NCBI GenBank assembly: GCA_007922195.1
Contig: ML682005.1
Location: 24,545,632 to 24,609,631 of the forward strand
Direction: 5' to 3'
From: Podocnemis expansa
Taxonomy: Eukaryota > Chordata > Testudines > Podocnemididae
Length of the DNA stretch: 64,000 nt
Both the position numbers and the translations under genes were made by a program. Shown here one piece after another: positions 35,382 to 48,074 of the stretch. Every line of letters starts with the position of its first letter. Position 1 is the first letter of the stretch. The notes under the pieces are model-generated. The model saw only the letters and a list, made by a program, of their open reading frames with translations. It was not told the DNA's origin and searched no databases.

Positions 35382-38300
35382 CTACGAGGTAAGAGATGAA
35401 AGCGCAAGAATGCATGCGATGGCAATGGAGAAATAAGTTAGAGAGACAAAAAAAAAAAAAAAAAAAAGGAAACTGTTAGCCAGGAATATACTTAATCTAT
35501 TATAGAGCCAAGCATTGTCATAATGAGACAATAAGTCTAAAACTTATTACAAATCTTGTAGTGAAAAAGTTAAAGAAGCCTAAAGATGCAATAGCATAAG
35601 TACACAGCAAGCAATTTCAGCTAGGAGACTGCAGATAAATCTCAGGGACCCCAAAAATGTGAGAACAGGTTTTACACTTTAACTTAATCTCATATTTATC
35701 ATTTTAAAAAAGTTTTTAAAATTAAGAAATGGACTTTCTGTGTCTTTTGACAGGAATATATCTAAGTGAGGTACTTAATGCAGTCTCCTTAATTGTAGAA
35801 TCAGAGCACCTTGCAGTCTTGAATGTGTCTCTCTTCATAATATCCCTGTTGGTTAGGAAACTATCATTCTACCATTTTCTAAAGAAGAAATTTTAGCATA
35901 GAGAGATGACTTAACTTGCCCAAGGTAACAAAGATAGTCTTTTATGGAGCAGAGAATCTGGGGCCCTGAGAAGTACTTTAACCACCATATCACCTTTCTT
36001 CTCACATAAATATACTATTCAACCATCTTTAGAAATATGCAGAAGATTTACTCCATGAGTTATTTCCATTGTGCCAGGTTGCACGTTGGTCCTTCTGGTA
36101 AAACCTTCCTCTGACACTCATTGTGCCATCTTTACTCATGTTGATCAAAAACTTTCAGTGATTTCAATGAATTTCAGTTTCAGCCTAAGGCCTCAATTCA
36201 GGAAAGCAGTCCTATTTAGGGCATAACTAAAGAATGGCTTTAACTTTAAACATGTTCTTAAATCTAGATGCCTACAATGGGAATTAAGCATGCACTTAAG
36301 TGTTTTCATGAACTGGGGCATAAGATCAATTAAACACATTCCCTATGAATAAGACTAAATCTCCAGTATGGTGCACATGTTGACAATAAAGATTTGTTGT
36401 CCTGCAGCAATTAGTAGATGCAACAGAGATGAAATTACTAGAAGTAGAATAAAACACAAATTACAGGCATAGTAAATTTGGTACTAAGTCACTAGATCTT
36501 TTTAAAATAAAGTGAATGAATAATTGTCGCTTTGTAAAAGTCAGGCCCTCTTGCTGTACATTTCTATTTTTCATATTTTCTGTATTGTAACACCTTAATT
36601 TTCTGCACAAACAGGTTTTCACTGCCATAAGCACTGTCAAAAAGACCAATATTGGTAGCTGTGCCAAATCAAGAGATATCTTATTCCACTTCATGTCATT
36701 ATTATCGCTCCCATAACTTCAGTGGTCATTGAGGCACCATCACTGATGAATGGCCAATCAATTGTCCCACCCCAGACAATTGTGTGTCAGTGCCTGACTC
36801 TCCATAAAGTCCACTTTTTTATGTTGTCAGTTCATCTCTTCTTCTGCCTGCCTCCTCTTCTCTTCCCCCCATATCGTCCCTTGGAGGATGCTCTTGGATA
36901 GGCCAGGTGACCTTGTAACATGGAGATCTTCACATGACTCAGCACTCTGGGTGATGATGTTCTGAACCTCTTCATTAATGACATGTTTAAGGTAGGAGAT
37001 GCCAAAATTTTATGTACCATGAACAAAACTAATACCTAAATTCTGGTTCCAGAAGCCTTACAGTTTGTATCGACAGACACCTGACTTAGACAACATACTG
37101 TACCAAGTAAAAAGATAAACAGCTGGATTTTCAAATCTCAGGTTGTTTTTATATTAATTATTGATGTAAGAAGAAAATTTGCTTTGATTTACAAATACGA
37201 CAGGCATGCTATGAAAGTCACTGCTGAAGAAATAAGGTGTGTGACAATTTTGGGTTTAAAAATAATGTTAAAAAAAAGTAAATGTCACTTTTAGAAAACA
37301 GTTTTAAAATACCTAACTCCTAATTTGGAAGGTGCTTACAGTCCAATCCCACAGCTACATATCTGACATAAAAACTGTTTTGCATTAGCATGGAACAAAA
37401 GATAATAATAATAGATATTCTTTCTCCATTGTTTTAATAAACAACATCTTAAAATGCTGAATGTAACTATTAAATCAATTTCTAGTATCAGGGGCCTTAG
37501 ATCCTAGAGCACAAGGACATATTCACTGATTTAAAATGAAAATCCATACACTGTAATCTTGCTGTTTACTTTATTCTGATATTTGTACACTCTGACTTTG
37601 ATTGTTCTGCTTTCAGCAAGACATTGGCAGCACTTAGTGTCGATTTCTACCTCTGGCTCTACCCTTTGGGCAATTACACTGGTTTTCTTCATGTCAGCAT
37701 TTGATGATTTACAGTATTTTATTTCCCACCATATGAGCAATGGCATCAATAGTGGAGGATGCAAAGGCAGCAGTTTTGCAGTCAGCAAATGTTGCTGAAG
37801 AAGTGGGACTATTTCAGGCAGCTCTCATTTTGTGCTCCTGCTGGAAGCTCTTTCTTTGTTACTGAACACTGCAGGGTGCTCAAGTTACAGTAAATTGTCT
37901 GCAGTTACCATGTGTAGTAGCCGGCCTGCAAAATGACAGTCCCTCAGCCCAGGTAAAACTGCTGCTCAAATACAGCCATCAGATTGGGCCCAGATTCCAG
38001 TGCACAGTTGCGCAGTGCAGAGAAGTTCTTTTAACTTAATATCATGCAGCTTCTGCTACGCAGAGAACCTGCAGCTCAAAAGAAGTTTCACACACTATCT
38101 CAAGAGTGCCTTGAATTCTCCATGTGATTTCTACTGTGCTAACATTTAAAAAAAAAAGAAAGAGAATAAAGAAGAGAATATGTTTGGAAAAGCAAATAAG
38201 GAGAAGATTGTTAGGAATTTATCAACAACATTTTACAGTCCATTTAAAATCTATACTCAAGAATTTTGTTCATGCAAGTTGAAAAAGTAGAGGGTTTTCC

Positions 38301-39289
38301 AAATTCAAGGCTGAAAATGAACTCAAAGCACATCTGTAGTGCATCTCACTCCATATGTATGCTGTACACTTAAGTAGATACATTTGTATATTGGATACCT
38401 GATCATGATTTACCAGTGATAGTCATTTATTTCCTATATTTCAAGTCATTAAACAAAATGGACCAAGTTCCCAACTGGCATAGATTGGTATTGCTCCATA
38501 ATTCATTTATGGCACAAGGCAGTTTTCCCAAGTTCATGTCAATAAAAATGTCATTGTGTCGCACATCACTGCATATCAGATTTAGAATGCAAATGTTTTA
38601 TTGCAAACTAACTTATCAAAATACCATTTAAAGCACTTTGCTACTTCACAAAATAACAGTCAAAGCCATTTCTAACACAGTCATTTTCATCTCCAACACT
38701 TTTATAAACAGGATAGCAGCACAAATGTGCTTTTCTGCAGAAAAATCTGTGAGTTTTTAACACTGTTTAATTCCACTAAATGTCTGAAAGTGGAGGGGGG
38801 GTGAAAATCAATAGTATCTCTATGATTTGATGAGCCTGCTTAATTGCCTAGTGAGTTAAAGTACTATGTAGGCCAACATTTTCAAAGGTAACTAGTGATA
38901 TAATTTTTGAGGGCTCATTTTGAGACATCTGATTAAAGGAACCTGACTATCACAGGGCAGATGCACAGCACTTTTTAAAAATCAGCCCTCTTGTATCTGT
39001 TTTGTGTTGGGCACTTCAAATCAGTAGTGACTTGGAAAATCATCCGTTGTTAGTGTCAGGATTTTTAAGGAGCACACATGGTACTTAGGTACCTAAAAAC
39101 CACTGAAAGTCAGGCATTAAGTGTCTTTTGAAGATCTACTTCAGAGTCTAAAACTAAATGCTTGTGGGAGGGTGGTTAGTGGGTCATAGAGATAAATAAC
39201 AGTTCCCGAGAAGCTAGCTGTTAGAGGACAGCAGAGAAATAGTACAGTCTTTCAGACAACTTGTAGCTTTGTTTACTTTGCTTGTTTAC
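35382..39289. other. Intron between exons 8 and 9
   Basis: A poly-A tract at about 35450-35467 and possible fragments of old amniote repeats near 36185-36310. No exon or gene. Confidence 0.5.
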
Positions 39290-39463
39290 CTGTAAATAGT
39301 GTTATCCTGTTTGCTGGTTACAGCTTTTAAGTCAGTGAGCTGGAGGAAACGGTCATGAAAGTAATGAAGGTGTAATATACACACCAATAAAAAAGAGGTT
39401 GGGATAAAGATACGTGTGAACAGCTCAGCCACAGAAAAACGTTTTAAACCAAGATCCTCCAGT
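39290..39463 (-). CDS. PIEZO2: PIEZO2 exon 8 of window (174 nt)
   Basis: The acceptor is TTATTTTTCAG and the donor GTAAAC. The first base completes the Lys codon left by the previous exon, and the translation runs LEDLGLKRFSVAELFTRIF, a helix FIPTSFLLVCILHLHYF, then HDRFLQLTDLKAVTSKQDNT and IY. It ends with two bases (AG). These can join either the 42-nt cassette exon or the following exon directly, both in frame. An internal GTAACC at 39321 could be mistaken for a donor, but the homologous peptide continues past it. Confidence 0.93.
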
Positions 39464-40489
39464 CTGAAAAATAAAAGAGGTCACTAAGTCACCTGTTCAA
39501 AATAAACTTTGCTACATTTCTTCCTTATCACATGAGATGGACAGTTGCAAAATAGTACAGTAGAGAAGCTGATTGCACTTGCTATGTATATTTTTATCTT
39601 TTCATTTCTGTGCAAAAGTTAAGAACAATGCAAATATACAGTATCTTATCTGATCTTTTTAGACACACTAAATGAACAGTATTATAAATTATCACTATAA
39701 CAACATTTGTGGATTTAATTTCTTTCCTGTATCAAATGTTTTCAACACAGTATTTCATCAGTCAGCTTTTCCAGTGCTCAGTACCTATGTTGTTACTCTA
39801 CTGTAGATGATGGAAAGCAATCAAAGATGTTCATTCTACTTCTAAATGCTGTTTACAGGGATCCTATGATGGCAGCACTGGGATATATCTGCTGTTTCAG
39901 AAAGTTTTAGTTTGGGTATCTTGTTTTAAATTTTGGTTTATTTTGTTTTTGTTACAGTCTTTGATTCTGTTTTTAAGGTAGAATTATCCTCTTCCTGTAA
40001 AAGAGAACTTCTCAAATTTTGAAGCATATTTTTAAATGTACATTACTTTGATCTCTGACAAAAAAAGATCACAATTCTCTGTTGAAACTGAAATTCTCAC
40101 CTAATGAAAAAGCCCACTGTAGGTGGTATTATCGGGAGATTGATTAGGAATGCAAAAAAGGTTTCACAGGGCAGGTCCACTAGTCCATGATATAGCTAGC
40201 AGCTGGGGTGGCATTGCCAGGAAGAAAAGGGGACACACAGGGCAAAAAATAGCACAGACAGTAAAATGCACTGTGACTTTTTTTGTGTAGGTGACTACAA
40301 ACTTGGGCGGGGGGGCAGATGTTTTCTTGTGTGCCTAGGACAGCAGGACCCTCACAGACAACAATAGCTGAAGAAGGTTTAACAACACTTTTCTCCCCAC
40401 AATACTAATATAAAAGGTCAAAGAGTACAAAATATCACCAACTCTATCATGTCAAAATCAATGTGAACGCCAAGTCAGCAAACTGTTCA

Positions 40490-41674
40490 TCAAGAACAAT
40501 TGTGACATCCTGACATCTTCTGGGAAAGTAATATAGCAGATGACAGACAATACAGAAATTTTCGAGAGTATTGCAGACAACTTCCTGGTGCAAAGGAACC
40601 TTCTCCTCTTGACCAGTTGATCACAAACAGGAAAGAAATGGCAGGGGAAGTAGAAATGGGCGGTAACCAGGCAGTCATAACTATTAGATGGTAGAGTCCA
40701 GGATCCTGACAAATGGAAGAAAGGAGAACAGCAGGATATGGGCACTGGACTTCAGAAAAGCAGGCTGACTCCTTCAGGGATCTGAGAGGCAGGATCTCCT
40801 CGGAGGCTAATATGAGGGGGAAAGAAGTCCAAGGGACCTGGCTGTATTTTAAAAGGTACCTCAGTGAGAATGCAGGAACAAACTATCCCGATGTGCAAAA
40901 AGAATAGCAAATATGGCAGGCGACCAGCTTGGCATAACAAACAAGTCTTCAGTGAGCTTAAACACAAAAAGGAAGCTTACAAGAAGGGGCAGCTTTGTCA
41001 GATGAGTAGAAAGGAGTGTAAAAGTACTGCTCAAGCATACTGGAGTGAAACTGGGATGGCCAAATCACAACTGGAGTTGCAACTAGCAAGTGAAGTAAAG
41101 GGTAATAAGAAATGTTTCTACAAATATGTAAGTAATAAGAAGGTGGTGATGGGAATGTAGACCCCTTCAGAAAGGGGATGGCAACCACTAACAGCTATGT
41201 GGAAAAAGTTTAAGTACTCAGCGCTTTTTTTGCCTCTGACTTCACCAACAAGGTCAGCTCCCAGACTACTGCCCTGGCCAGCACAGAATGGGGAGGAGGT
41301 AAGCAGCTCCCAGTGCTGAAAGAACAGTTCAGGACTATTTAAAAGGCTGAAGATGCACAAAACCCTAGGGCTGGATGCTGTGCATTGAAGCATTCTGAGT
41401 GAGTTGGCTGATGTGCTTGAAGAACCATTGGCTATTATCTTTGAAAACTTGTGGCAGCTGGGGGGTGGATTCTGGATGATTGAAGAAAGACAAATACAGC
41501 ACCCATCTTCAAAAAAGGGAAGAAGGGGAAACCTGGGAATTACAGATCGGTCACCCTCATCTCCATCTCTGGAAAAATCATGAGGCAGGTCCTCAAAGAA
41601 TCTACTTTGGAGGCACTTGGAAGAGAGGAAGGTGATCAGAGACAGTCAGCATGGATTCACCAAGGGGAAGTTAG
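40490..41674 (+). mobile_element. Old CR1 LINE, 5' part (split)
   Basis: Aligns by eye to the endonuclease and linker region and then the reverse transcriptase start of the intact CR1 (for example AGCTTAAACACAAAAAGGAA and CAGTCAGCATGGATTCACCA), with many indels and stops. It stops at the reverse transcriptase motif where the young CR1 begins and resumes at 44706. Confidence 0.85.
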
Positions 41675-44600
41675 TTCACCAAAGAGAAGGTAGTTGGAAC
41701 ATGGGGGGGGGGAATCAAACAAATGTCTTAAGGGCTCTACTGAAGCCCCAGTATGTGAGGAGAGTGGGGAAGGAGAACTCCTAGAAAAAATGCAAGGAGG
41801 TTTATGTAATAGAATTGGAAATCAACATGACAAAATAGGGCAATTGGCCGGATATCTTAGGTGCCTATACACTAATGCAAGGAGCCTGGGAAATAAGCAA
41901 GAAGAATTGGTAATATTAGCGCAGACAGGGAACTATGAAATTATAGGAATAACAGAGACATGGTGGGATAGCCTGCACGACTGGAGTTCTGCCATGGATG
42001 GGTATAAACTGTTCAGGAAGGACAGGCAGGGAAGAAGAGGGGGAGGAGTAGCGTTATATGTAAAAGAGCTCTATGACTGCTCAGAGCTCCATTATGGAAG
42101 TGGAAGCGTGCCTGTAGAAAGTCTGTGGGTTACATTGAGAGGGGAAAGCAACAAGGGGGATGTTGTGGTGGGTGTCTGCTATAGACCACCAGACCAGAAG
42201 CAGGAGGTGGATGAGGTGTTCTATGGACAACTAGCGGAAGCTTCTAGATCACAGGCCCTGGTGCTGATGGGGGACTTCAATTTCCCTGACATCTGCTGGG
42301 AGGCCAATACAGCTGTGAATGGGCAATCCAGGAGATTTTTAGAGAGTGTTGGGGACAACTTTCTAGTACAAATGCTAGAGGAACCAACTAGGGGCCTTGC
42401 ACTGCTCGACTTGCTGCTCACAAACAGGGAAGAATTGATCAGGGACGTAGAGGTAAATGGCAAGCTAGGCAGTAGTGACCATGACATGGTTGAGTTCAGG
42501 ATGCTGATTAAAGGAAGGAAGGAAAGAAGCAAAACAAAAACCCTGGACTTCAAAAAAGCAGATTTTGGCTCCCTCAGGGAACTGATGGGCAGGATCCCTT
42601 GGGAAGCTAATTTGAAGGGGAAAGGAGTCCAAGAGAGTTGGCTATATTTTAAAAAAACTCTGCTAAGGGCACAGGAAGTTGCCATTCCAATTAGGAGAAA
42701 GAACAAACATGTGAGGCAGCCAGAATGGCTTAGCAGAGAACTCTGCTCTGAGCTTAAACATAAAAAGGAAGCTTATAGGAAGTGGAAGCTTGGTCAGATG
42801 TCCAAAAAGGCATATAAAGATATTGCTAGGGACTGCAGAGATAAAATCAGAAAGGCCAAAGGACAAATGGAGTTGTGGCTAGCGAGGGATGTAAAAGATA
42901 ACAAGAAGGGGTTCTACAAGTATATTAGTAACAAAAAGAGGATCAGGGATGGTGTAGGCCCCTTGCTGAATAGGGCAGGCATCCTTGTGACAGAGGATGA
43001 GGAAAAAGCTGAAGTGCTCAATGCATTTTTTTCTTCAGTTTTCACAGGCAGGGTCAGCTCCCAGCCCACTACCATGGGTTTGGCAGATTGGAGAGAAGAA
43101 GAGAGGCCCTTGGTGACGGAAGGTCAGGTTAGGGACTGCTTAAAGAAGCTGCAAGTGCACAAGTCCATGGGGCCGGACGAACTGCATCCAAGGGTGCTAA
43201 GGGAATTGGCCAATGAAATAGCCACACCGCCGGCCATTATCTTTCAAAACTCATGGAGAACGGGGGAGGTGCCAGAGGACTGGAAAAAAGCAAATGCAGT
43301 GCCTATTTTCAAGAAAGGGAAAAAGGGGGATCCAGGGAATTACAGACCAGTCAGCCTCACCTCAATCCCTGGCAAAATTATGGAGGAGATTCTCAAAGAA
43401 TCCATCCTCACACACTTAGAGGAAAATAAAGTGATCAGGAACAGTCAGCATGGATTTACCAAGGGTAAATCATGCCTGACCAATCTCATTTCCTTCTATG
43501 AGCAGATGACTGGTTTTCTGGATGCGGGAAGCACCGCTGATGTGCTATACCTTGATTTTAGCAAGGCTTTTGATACAGTTTCCCACAGCATTCTCATTGG
43601 CAAATTAAGGAATTATGGTTTGGATAGGTGGACTATAAGGTGGATAGAGAACTGGCTAGATCAACGGTTTCAGCGTGTCGGAATCGATGGTTCCATGTCT
43701 AGCTGGCAACCGGTCACGAGTGGTGTGCCCCAGGGGTCGGTCCTGGGGCCGGTTCTGTTCAACATTTTCATCAATGATCTGGATGATGGAATAGACTGCA
43801 TTCTCAGTAAGTTTGCGGATGACACCAAGCTGGGAGGACCAGTAGACACGTTGGAGGGCAAGGACAGGATTCAGGGAGACCTAGATAAATTGGAACAGTG
43901 GGCCAATAGAAACCTTATGAGATTCAATAAGGATAAGTGTAAAATCCTGCATTTGGGACCAAAAAACCCTATGCACTGCTACAGGCTGGGAAACATTCAG
44001 CTAAGTAGCAGCAGTGTAGAAAAGGACCTGGGGGTCATGGTGGATGGGAAGCTGGATATGAGTCAGCAGTGTGCTCTTGCTGCCAAAAAGGCCAATGGCA
44101 TACTGGGCTGCATCAAAAGAAGTATTACCAGCAGATCAAGGGATGTGATCCTTCCCCTCTATTCTGCACTGGTGAGGCCACATCTAGAATACTGTGTTCA
44201 GTTTTGGGCTCCCCATTACAAAAAGGACAGGGACATGCTAGAGAGAGTTCAGAGGAGGGCAACCAAAATGATTAAAGGGCTGGAGCACAAGCCCTATGAG
44301 GAAAGACTGGAAGCATTAGGCTTATTTAGTCTGCAGAAGAGAAGATTGAGGGGGGATTTGATAGCAACCTTCAACTACTTGAAGGGATGCTCTAAGGAAG
44401 ATGGAGCTCGACTGTTCTCGGTAGTAACGGAGGACAGAACGAGGAGCAATGGTCTCAAGTTGCAGTTAGGGAGGTTGAGGCTGGATATTAGGAAAAACTT
44501 TTTTACCAGGAGAGTGGTGAAGTCTTGGAATGAGCTGCCGAGGGACGTGGTGGAGTCTCCATCTTTAGAGGTGTTTAAGGCCCGGCTGGACAAAACTCTG

Positions 44601-44698
44601 ACTGGGATGGTTTAAGTGGGAGTGGTCCTGCCCCTGGCAGGGGGTTGGACTAGATGACCTATGAGGTCCCTTCCAACCCTATGATTCTATGGTTCTAT
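41675..44698 (+). mobile_element. Young CR1 LINE with intact ORF2
   Basis: About 3 kb, containing a single uninterrupted 973-codon ORF2 and the typical CR1 3' tail (GGTTGGACTAGATGACCTAT, then CTATGATTCTATGGTTCTATG repeats). There is no ORF1, so it is 5'-truncated near the ORF2 start. It lies antisense to PIEZO2 inside an old CR1. GAAGTTA occurs at 41668-41674 and 44699-44705 and may be the target duplication. Confidence 0.92.
41694..44615 (+). CDS. CR1 ORF2 (endonuclease and reverse transcriptase)
   Basis: A 973-residue protein for target-primed reverse transcription. Residues about 55-270 form an apurinic-type endonuclease: [16 protein letters not shown], the catalytic Glu in [19 protein letters not shown] and the C-terminal [10 protein letters not shown]. 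The reverse transcriptase spans about 480-800: [57 protein letters not shown] and the catalytic [10 protein letters not shown] conserved C-terminal region follows. No key residue is visibly missing. Whether it is transcribed or mobile is unknown; without ORF1 and its promoter this copy may only be a source of enzyme. Confidence 0.93.
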   Translation: MEHGGGESNKCLKGSTEAPVCEESGEGELLEKMQGGLCNRIGNQHDKIGQLAGYLRCLYTNARSLGNKQEELVILAQTGNYEIIGITETWWDSLHDWSSAMDGYKLFRKDRQGRRGGGVALYVKELYDCSELHYGSGSVPVESLWVTLRGESNKGDVVVGVCYRPPDQKQEVDEVFYGQLAEASRSQALVLMGDFNFPDICWEANTAVNGQSRRFLESVGDNFLVQMLEEPTRGLALLDLLLTNREELIRDVEVNGKLGSSDHDMVEFRMLIKGRKERSKTKTLDFKKADFGSLRELMGRIPWEANLKGKGVQESWLYFKKTLLRAQEVAIPIRRKNKHVRQPEWLSRELCSELKHKKEAYRKWKLGQMSKKAYKDIARDCRDKIRKAKGQMELWLARDVKDNKKGFYKYISNKKRIRDGVGPLLNRAGILVTEDEEKAEVLNAFFSSVFTGRVSSQPTTMGLADWREEERPLVTEGQVRDCLKKLQVHKSMGPDELHPRVLRELANEIATPPAIIFQNSWRTGEVPEDWKKANAVPIFKKGKKGDPGNYRPVSLTSIPGKIMEEILKESILTHLEENKVIRNSQHGFTKGKSCLTNLISFYEQMTGFLDAGSTADVLYLDFSKAFDTVSHSILIGKLRNYGLDRWTIRWIENWLDQRFQRVGIDGSMSSWQPVTSGVPQGSVLGPVLFNIFINDLDDGIDCILSKFADDTKLGGPVDTLEGKDRIQGDLDKLEQWANRNLMRFNKDKCKILHLGPKNPMHCYRLGNIQLSSSSVEKDLGVMVDGKLDMSQQCALAAKKANGILGCIKRSITSRSRDVILPLYSALVRPHLEYCVQFWAPHYKKDRDMLERVQRRATKMIKGLEHKPYEERLEALGLFSLQKRRLRGDLIATFNYLKGCSKEDGARLFSVVTEDRTRSNGLKLQLGRLRLDIRKNFFTRRVVKSWNELPRDVVESPSLEVFKARLDKTLTGMV

Positions 44699-44705
44699 GA
44701 AGTTA

Positions 44706-45755
44706 ATGCCTGACCAACCTGATTCCCTTGTATGATGAGATGACTGGCTTGGTGGATGCACAGAAAGTGGTGGATGTAACATACCTTGACTTTAGCAAAC
44801 CTTTTGATATAGTCTCCCACTGTATTCTTATCAGCAAGTTAAAGAAGTACAGGTTAGATGAATGGACTATAAAATTGATAGTTGGCTAAATCCTTGGGCT
44901 CAACATGTAGTGATCAACAGCTCCATGTTTAGTTGTCAGCCAGAAACAAGCAGAATGCCCTAGCAGTTAGTGCTGAAGCCATTCTTTTTTTTAGTATCTT
45001 CATTAATGATCTGGAGGATGGAGTGCATTGCACCTTCAGCAAGTTTGCAGAGGACACTAAACTGGCAAGAGTGGCAGATATGCTGGAGGGTGAGGATAGG
45101 TTCAGAGAAACAAGGACAAAGACAAGTGGAGAGTCTTGTATTTAACAGGGAAGGCTCATATGTGCTGCTAGAGACTAGGGACCAAATGGTCAGGCAGAAG
45201 TTCTACAGAAAAGGACTTGGGGGATATAGTGGATAAGAAGCTGGATACGAATGAAGAATTTGCCCTTGTTGCCAGAAAGTCTAATAGTATATTGGACTCC
45301 ATTAGCGGGAGCGTTGCCAGCAGTTTGAGGTAAGTGATTATTCCCCGATTTCCGGCACTGGTGCAACCACAGTAGGAATACTTTGTCCAGTTTCAGGTCT
45401 CCACTACAGAAAGGATGTGGACAAATTGGAAAAAGTCTGGCAGAGAGCCACAAAAATTATTAGGGGGATGGAGCACATGACTCATGAGGAGAGGCTGAGT
45501 GAATTAGGCTTGTTTAGTCTGCAGAAGAGAAGAATGAGGGGGAGATTTGATAAAAAAAATAACAAGGAGTTGTGTAGCACTTTAAGACTAACAGATTTAT
45601 TTTTTGCATGAGCTTTCGTGGGAGAAGATCCCACTTCCTCAGATGCTTCGAAGATGGGTGAACTTACAGAAAGGAAAGGAGATTTGATAGCAGCCTTTAA
45701 CGACCTGAAAGGTGGGCTCCAGGGAGGATGAAGCTAGGCTTTTCTCTGGTAGTAA
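44706..45755 (+). mobile_element. Old CR1 LINE, 3' part (split)
   Basis: Continues the reverse transcriptase from the point lost at 41674 (TGCCTGACCAACCTGATTCC, CTTGACTTTAGCAAACCTTT, AATGATCTGGAGGATGGAGT, TTTGCAGAGGACACTAAACT). Catalytic FADD has become FAED, and several frameshifts are present. It is interrupted at 45553-45677 by a foldback repeat. Confidence 0.85.
45553..45677. repeat. Penelope-related foldback family, single arm with target duplication
   Basis: AAGGAGTTGTGTAGCACTTT, then TTTGCATGAGCTTTCGTGGG and GATCCCACTTCCTCAGATGC. Flanked by a perfect 12-bp duplication of host CR1 sequence, GGAGATTTGATA, at 45541-45552 and 45678-45689. Confidence 0.88.
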
Positions 45756-45759
45756 ACAA

Positions 45760-46640
45760 CATCTAATATGGTTTCACATGAGGAATTATTACTCAAATCA
45801 GAAAAGATTAGCATTAATATGAAAATTGAAAGGTAAATAAAGAACTGATTAATGGGCAGATTACAAAGGATCATATTTAAAGTTGAATTGTCAGGCAGGA
45901 GGAAGGTTATTAGTAAAGTTACTCAGGGATCAGTCCTGGGACCAATCTTTTTTTTACTGACTTTGGCACAAAAAATTGGAGTATGTTAAATTTGTGGGTG
46001 ACACCGAACTGCAAGGTGTTGCTGATGCTTTTCCTATAAGCTGGGGATGCATCAGTTGCAAGTGATAGAGGAGAAGGTCCTGTGGGTGTTGTTTGATCAC
46101 AGGATGACTATGAGCCATCAAGGTGATGTGGCTGTAAAAAAAGCTCACATGGTCCTTGGGTGCATCAGGTGAGGTATTTCCAACAGAGGCAGGGAGGTGT
46201 TAGCACTGTTATACAAGGTGCTGATGAGACCTCATCTGAAATACTGTGTGCAGTGCTGATCCCTCATTTTTAAATAAGATGAATTCAACCTGGAACAGGT
46301 GCAGAAAAGAGCAACTAGGATGATCTGACAAACAGAAGATACGTGAAAGGGATAAACCAGAGAGGAAGAGGAATTATTTAAGTTCAGCATCAATGTGGCT
46401 GCAAGAACTAAGGTATATAAACTGGCCATCAGGAAGTTTAAACTTGAAATTAGATGCAGGTTTCTATCCATTAGAGGAGTGAAGTTCTGGAATAGCCTTC
46501 CAAAGGGAGCAGTGGGGGCAAAAAAGTCTACCTGGTTACAAAACTGAGCTTGTCAAACTCATGGAGGGGATGGTATAATGGGATGCCATAGTTTGGCAAG
46601 ACTGATCTTTGGCTCTTGGTGGTAGATATGCCTATGGGAT
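45760..46640 (+). mobile_element. Older LINE of the CR1 group, 5' part
   Basis: Degenerate plus-strand reverse transcriptase and C-terminal coding (CAGGGATCAGTCCTGGGACC; AAGCTCACATGGTCCTTGGG; TACTGTGTGCAGTGCTGATC). It belongs to a different subfamily from the 41.7-kb copy. It is split by a hAT element and resumes at 47742. Confidence 0.75.
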
Positions 46641-47741
46641 CAGGGGTTAAAGTATAATTTGGTGGGCCCCAAAATCCTCCTAATTGGTGGGCCCCTTTCC
46701 CACATCATCCAGGCCCCCTCCCTGTATTGTCCAGGCCCCAGCCAAGGTAGGATGAGGGCACAGGATGTGGAGGGAGGGATAAGGAACAATGGAGCAGGGG
46801 CAGGAGGTGGGGTTGTTGAAGGGGTGACTAGGGGCAGGGGCAGGAGATGGGGGCCATGAAGTGTAGGGTGAGAGGCAGGAGGTGTCAGTGTAGTGAAGGG
46901 GGGCATGGGCAGGAGATGGGGCAGAGAAGGGTTAGGTGGTGGCAGGAGGTGGGAGGCAGGAGGTGGTGGTGGTGGAGGGGGCAAGGGTAGGAGATGGGGC
47001 CTGAGAAGTGTGGGGGGGTGCAGGAGGTGGGGGACTGGGGCAGGAGATGGGGGCTGAGAAAAGTGGGCAGGGGCAGGAGGTGGGAGGCTGGGGCAGAGAA
47101 GGATTGGAGCAGGGGAGTTGGGGGCCTGGGGCAGGTGTCTGGGGCCATACACAGAGGGGACACTGGGCTGCCTGCCTGGCTAGTGCCTCTCTGTGGCTGC
47201 GGAGAGCTTGGGGACCCTGATCAGGGCCAGCCTAGCAGGAGTGACTCTGCCCTGCCACCCCCAAGCCAGCACCAGCCCTGACCTCAGCTCTGGCCCTGGC
47301 CCACCTCACTGCCTGCAGAGCCAGGGCAGCCTCAGCACAGTGCTGCACTGCCAGCCCTGGGTGGCTGGGGAAGGCCCAGCTCCCACTCCTTTTCCAGGTC
47401 TGGCCCAGGTCCACCCCTGGGCTCCCTGTACTTGGCTGCTGGAGCTGAGCGGCAAGGAGCAGAGCAGCCACACCATGGGATGGCCCCTCCCTGTGAGCAT
47501 GCTCTAAACACGCTCAAGGGGAAATTTTAAAAGCTCCCAACTTGGGGGATGCCCTGGCCAGGAGGGAGCCTCTCCCAGGCTGGGAGCTTTTAAAACTGCT
47601 GCAGGGGTAGTAGGTGGAATGCACTGGAATGCTGCATTCTGCCTTACAATTCTGCTTTTAGGGGCCCCAGAATGCTGGCCCCCTTGAAATGGTGAGTCCC
47701 GGAATGCTGTTCCTGTGCATTCTGCCTTGCCTTAACCCCTG
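46641..47741. mobile_element. hAT-type non-autonomous transposon with G-rich minisatellite
   Basis: The ends are inverted, CAGGGGTTAA at 46641 and TTAACCCCTG ending 47741. The flanks TATGGGAT (46633-46640) and GATGGGAT (47742-47749) make an 8-bp target duplication with one mismatch, as expected for hAT. The interior is GC-rich with a GGGGCAGGAGGTGGG-like repeat (about 46790-47125). No transposase is visible, so it depends on another element. Its removal restores the surrounding LINE. Confidence 0.85.
46790..47125 (+). repeat. G-rich minisatellite (GGGGCAGGAGGTGGG-like)
   Basis: Variable-length units of GGGGCAGGAGATGGGG and GGGGCAGGAGGTGGGAG. Runs of three or more G on the plus strand could form quadruplexes in the sense opposite to PIEZO2 transcription. 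Confidence 0.75.
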
Positions 47742-48068
47742 GATGGGATTATCAATGGGACAGGTTCTAAATTATTGCAAAGAATTCTTTTTGTCTGACT
47801 GATGAGTCTTGCCCACATACTCAGGGTTTAACTGATCACCCTGTTGGGGTCAGGAAAGAATTTTTCCCCAGGGCAGACTGGCCAAGACTCTGGGGATTTT
47901 TCACCTTCCTCTGAAGCATGGGGCATGACTCAATTGCTCGTATATTCTCTTTTAAGTTAAAGTCTTTAAGTCATGATTTGAGGACTTTAGTGACCCAGTC
48001 ATAGGTTACAGGTTTATTGCAGGAGAGGGTGGATGCAGTTCTGTAGCCTCCATTGTCCAGGATGTCAG
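47742..48068 (+). mobile_element. Older LINE of the CR1 group, 3' UTR part
   Basis: GGGTTTAACTGATCACCCTG, AGGAAAGAATTTTTCCCCAG and GTCATAGGTTACAGG resemble the well-known CR1 3' region of reptiles. It continues the copy broken at 46640. Confidence 0.75.
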
Positions 48069-48074
48069 ATTAAA

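Noticed and set aside
39314..39322. GTAACC as the donor of PIEZO2 exon 8
   Set aside because: The homologous peptide continues to NTIY, and the later GTAAAC gives the phase needed by the following exons.
46640..47152. Minus-strand proline-rich frame of 170 codons
   Set aside because: Produced by the G-rich minisatellite in the hAT element; no domain.
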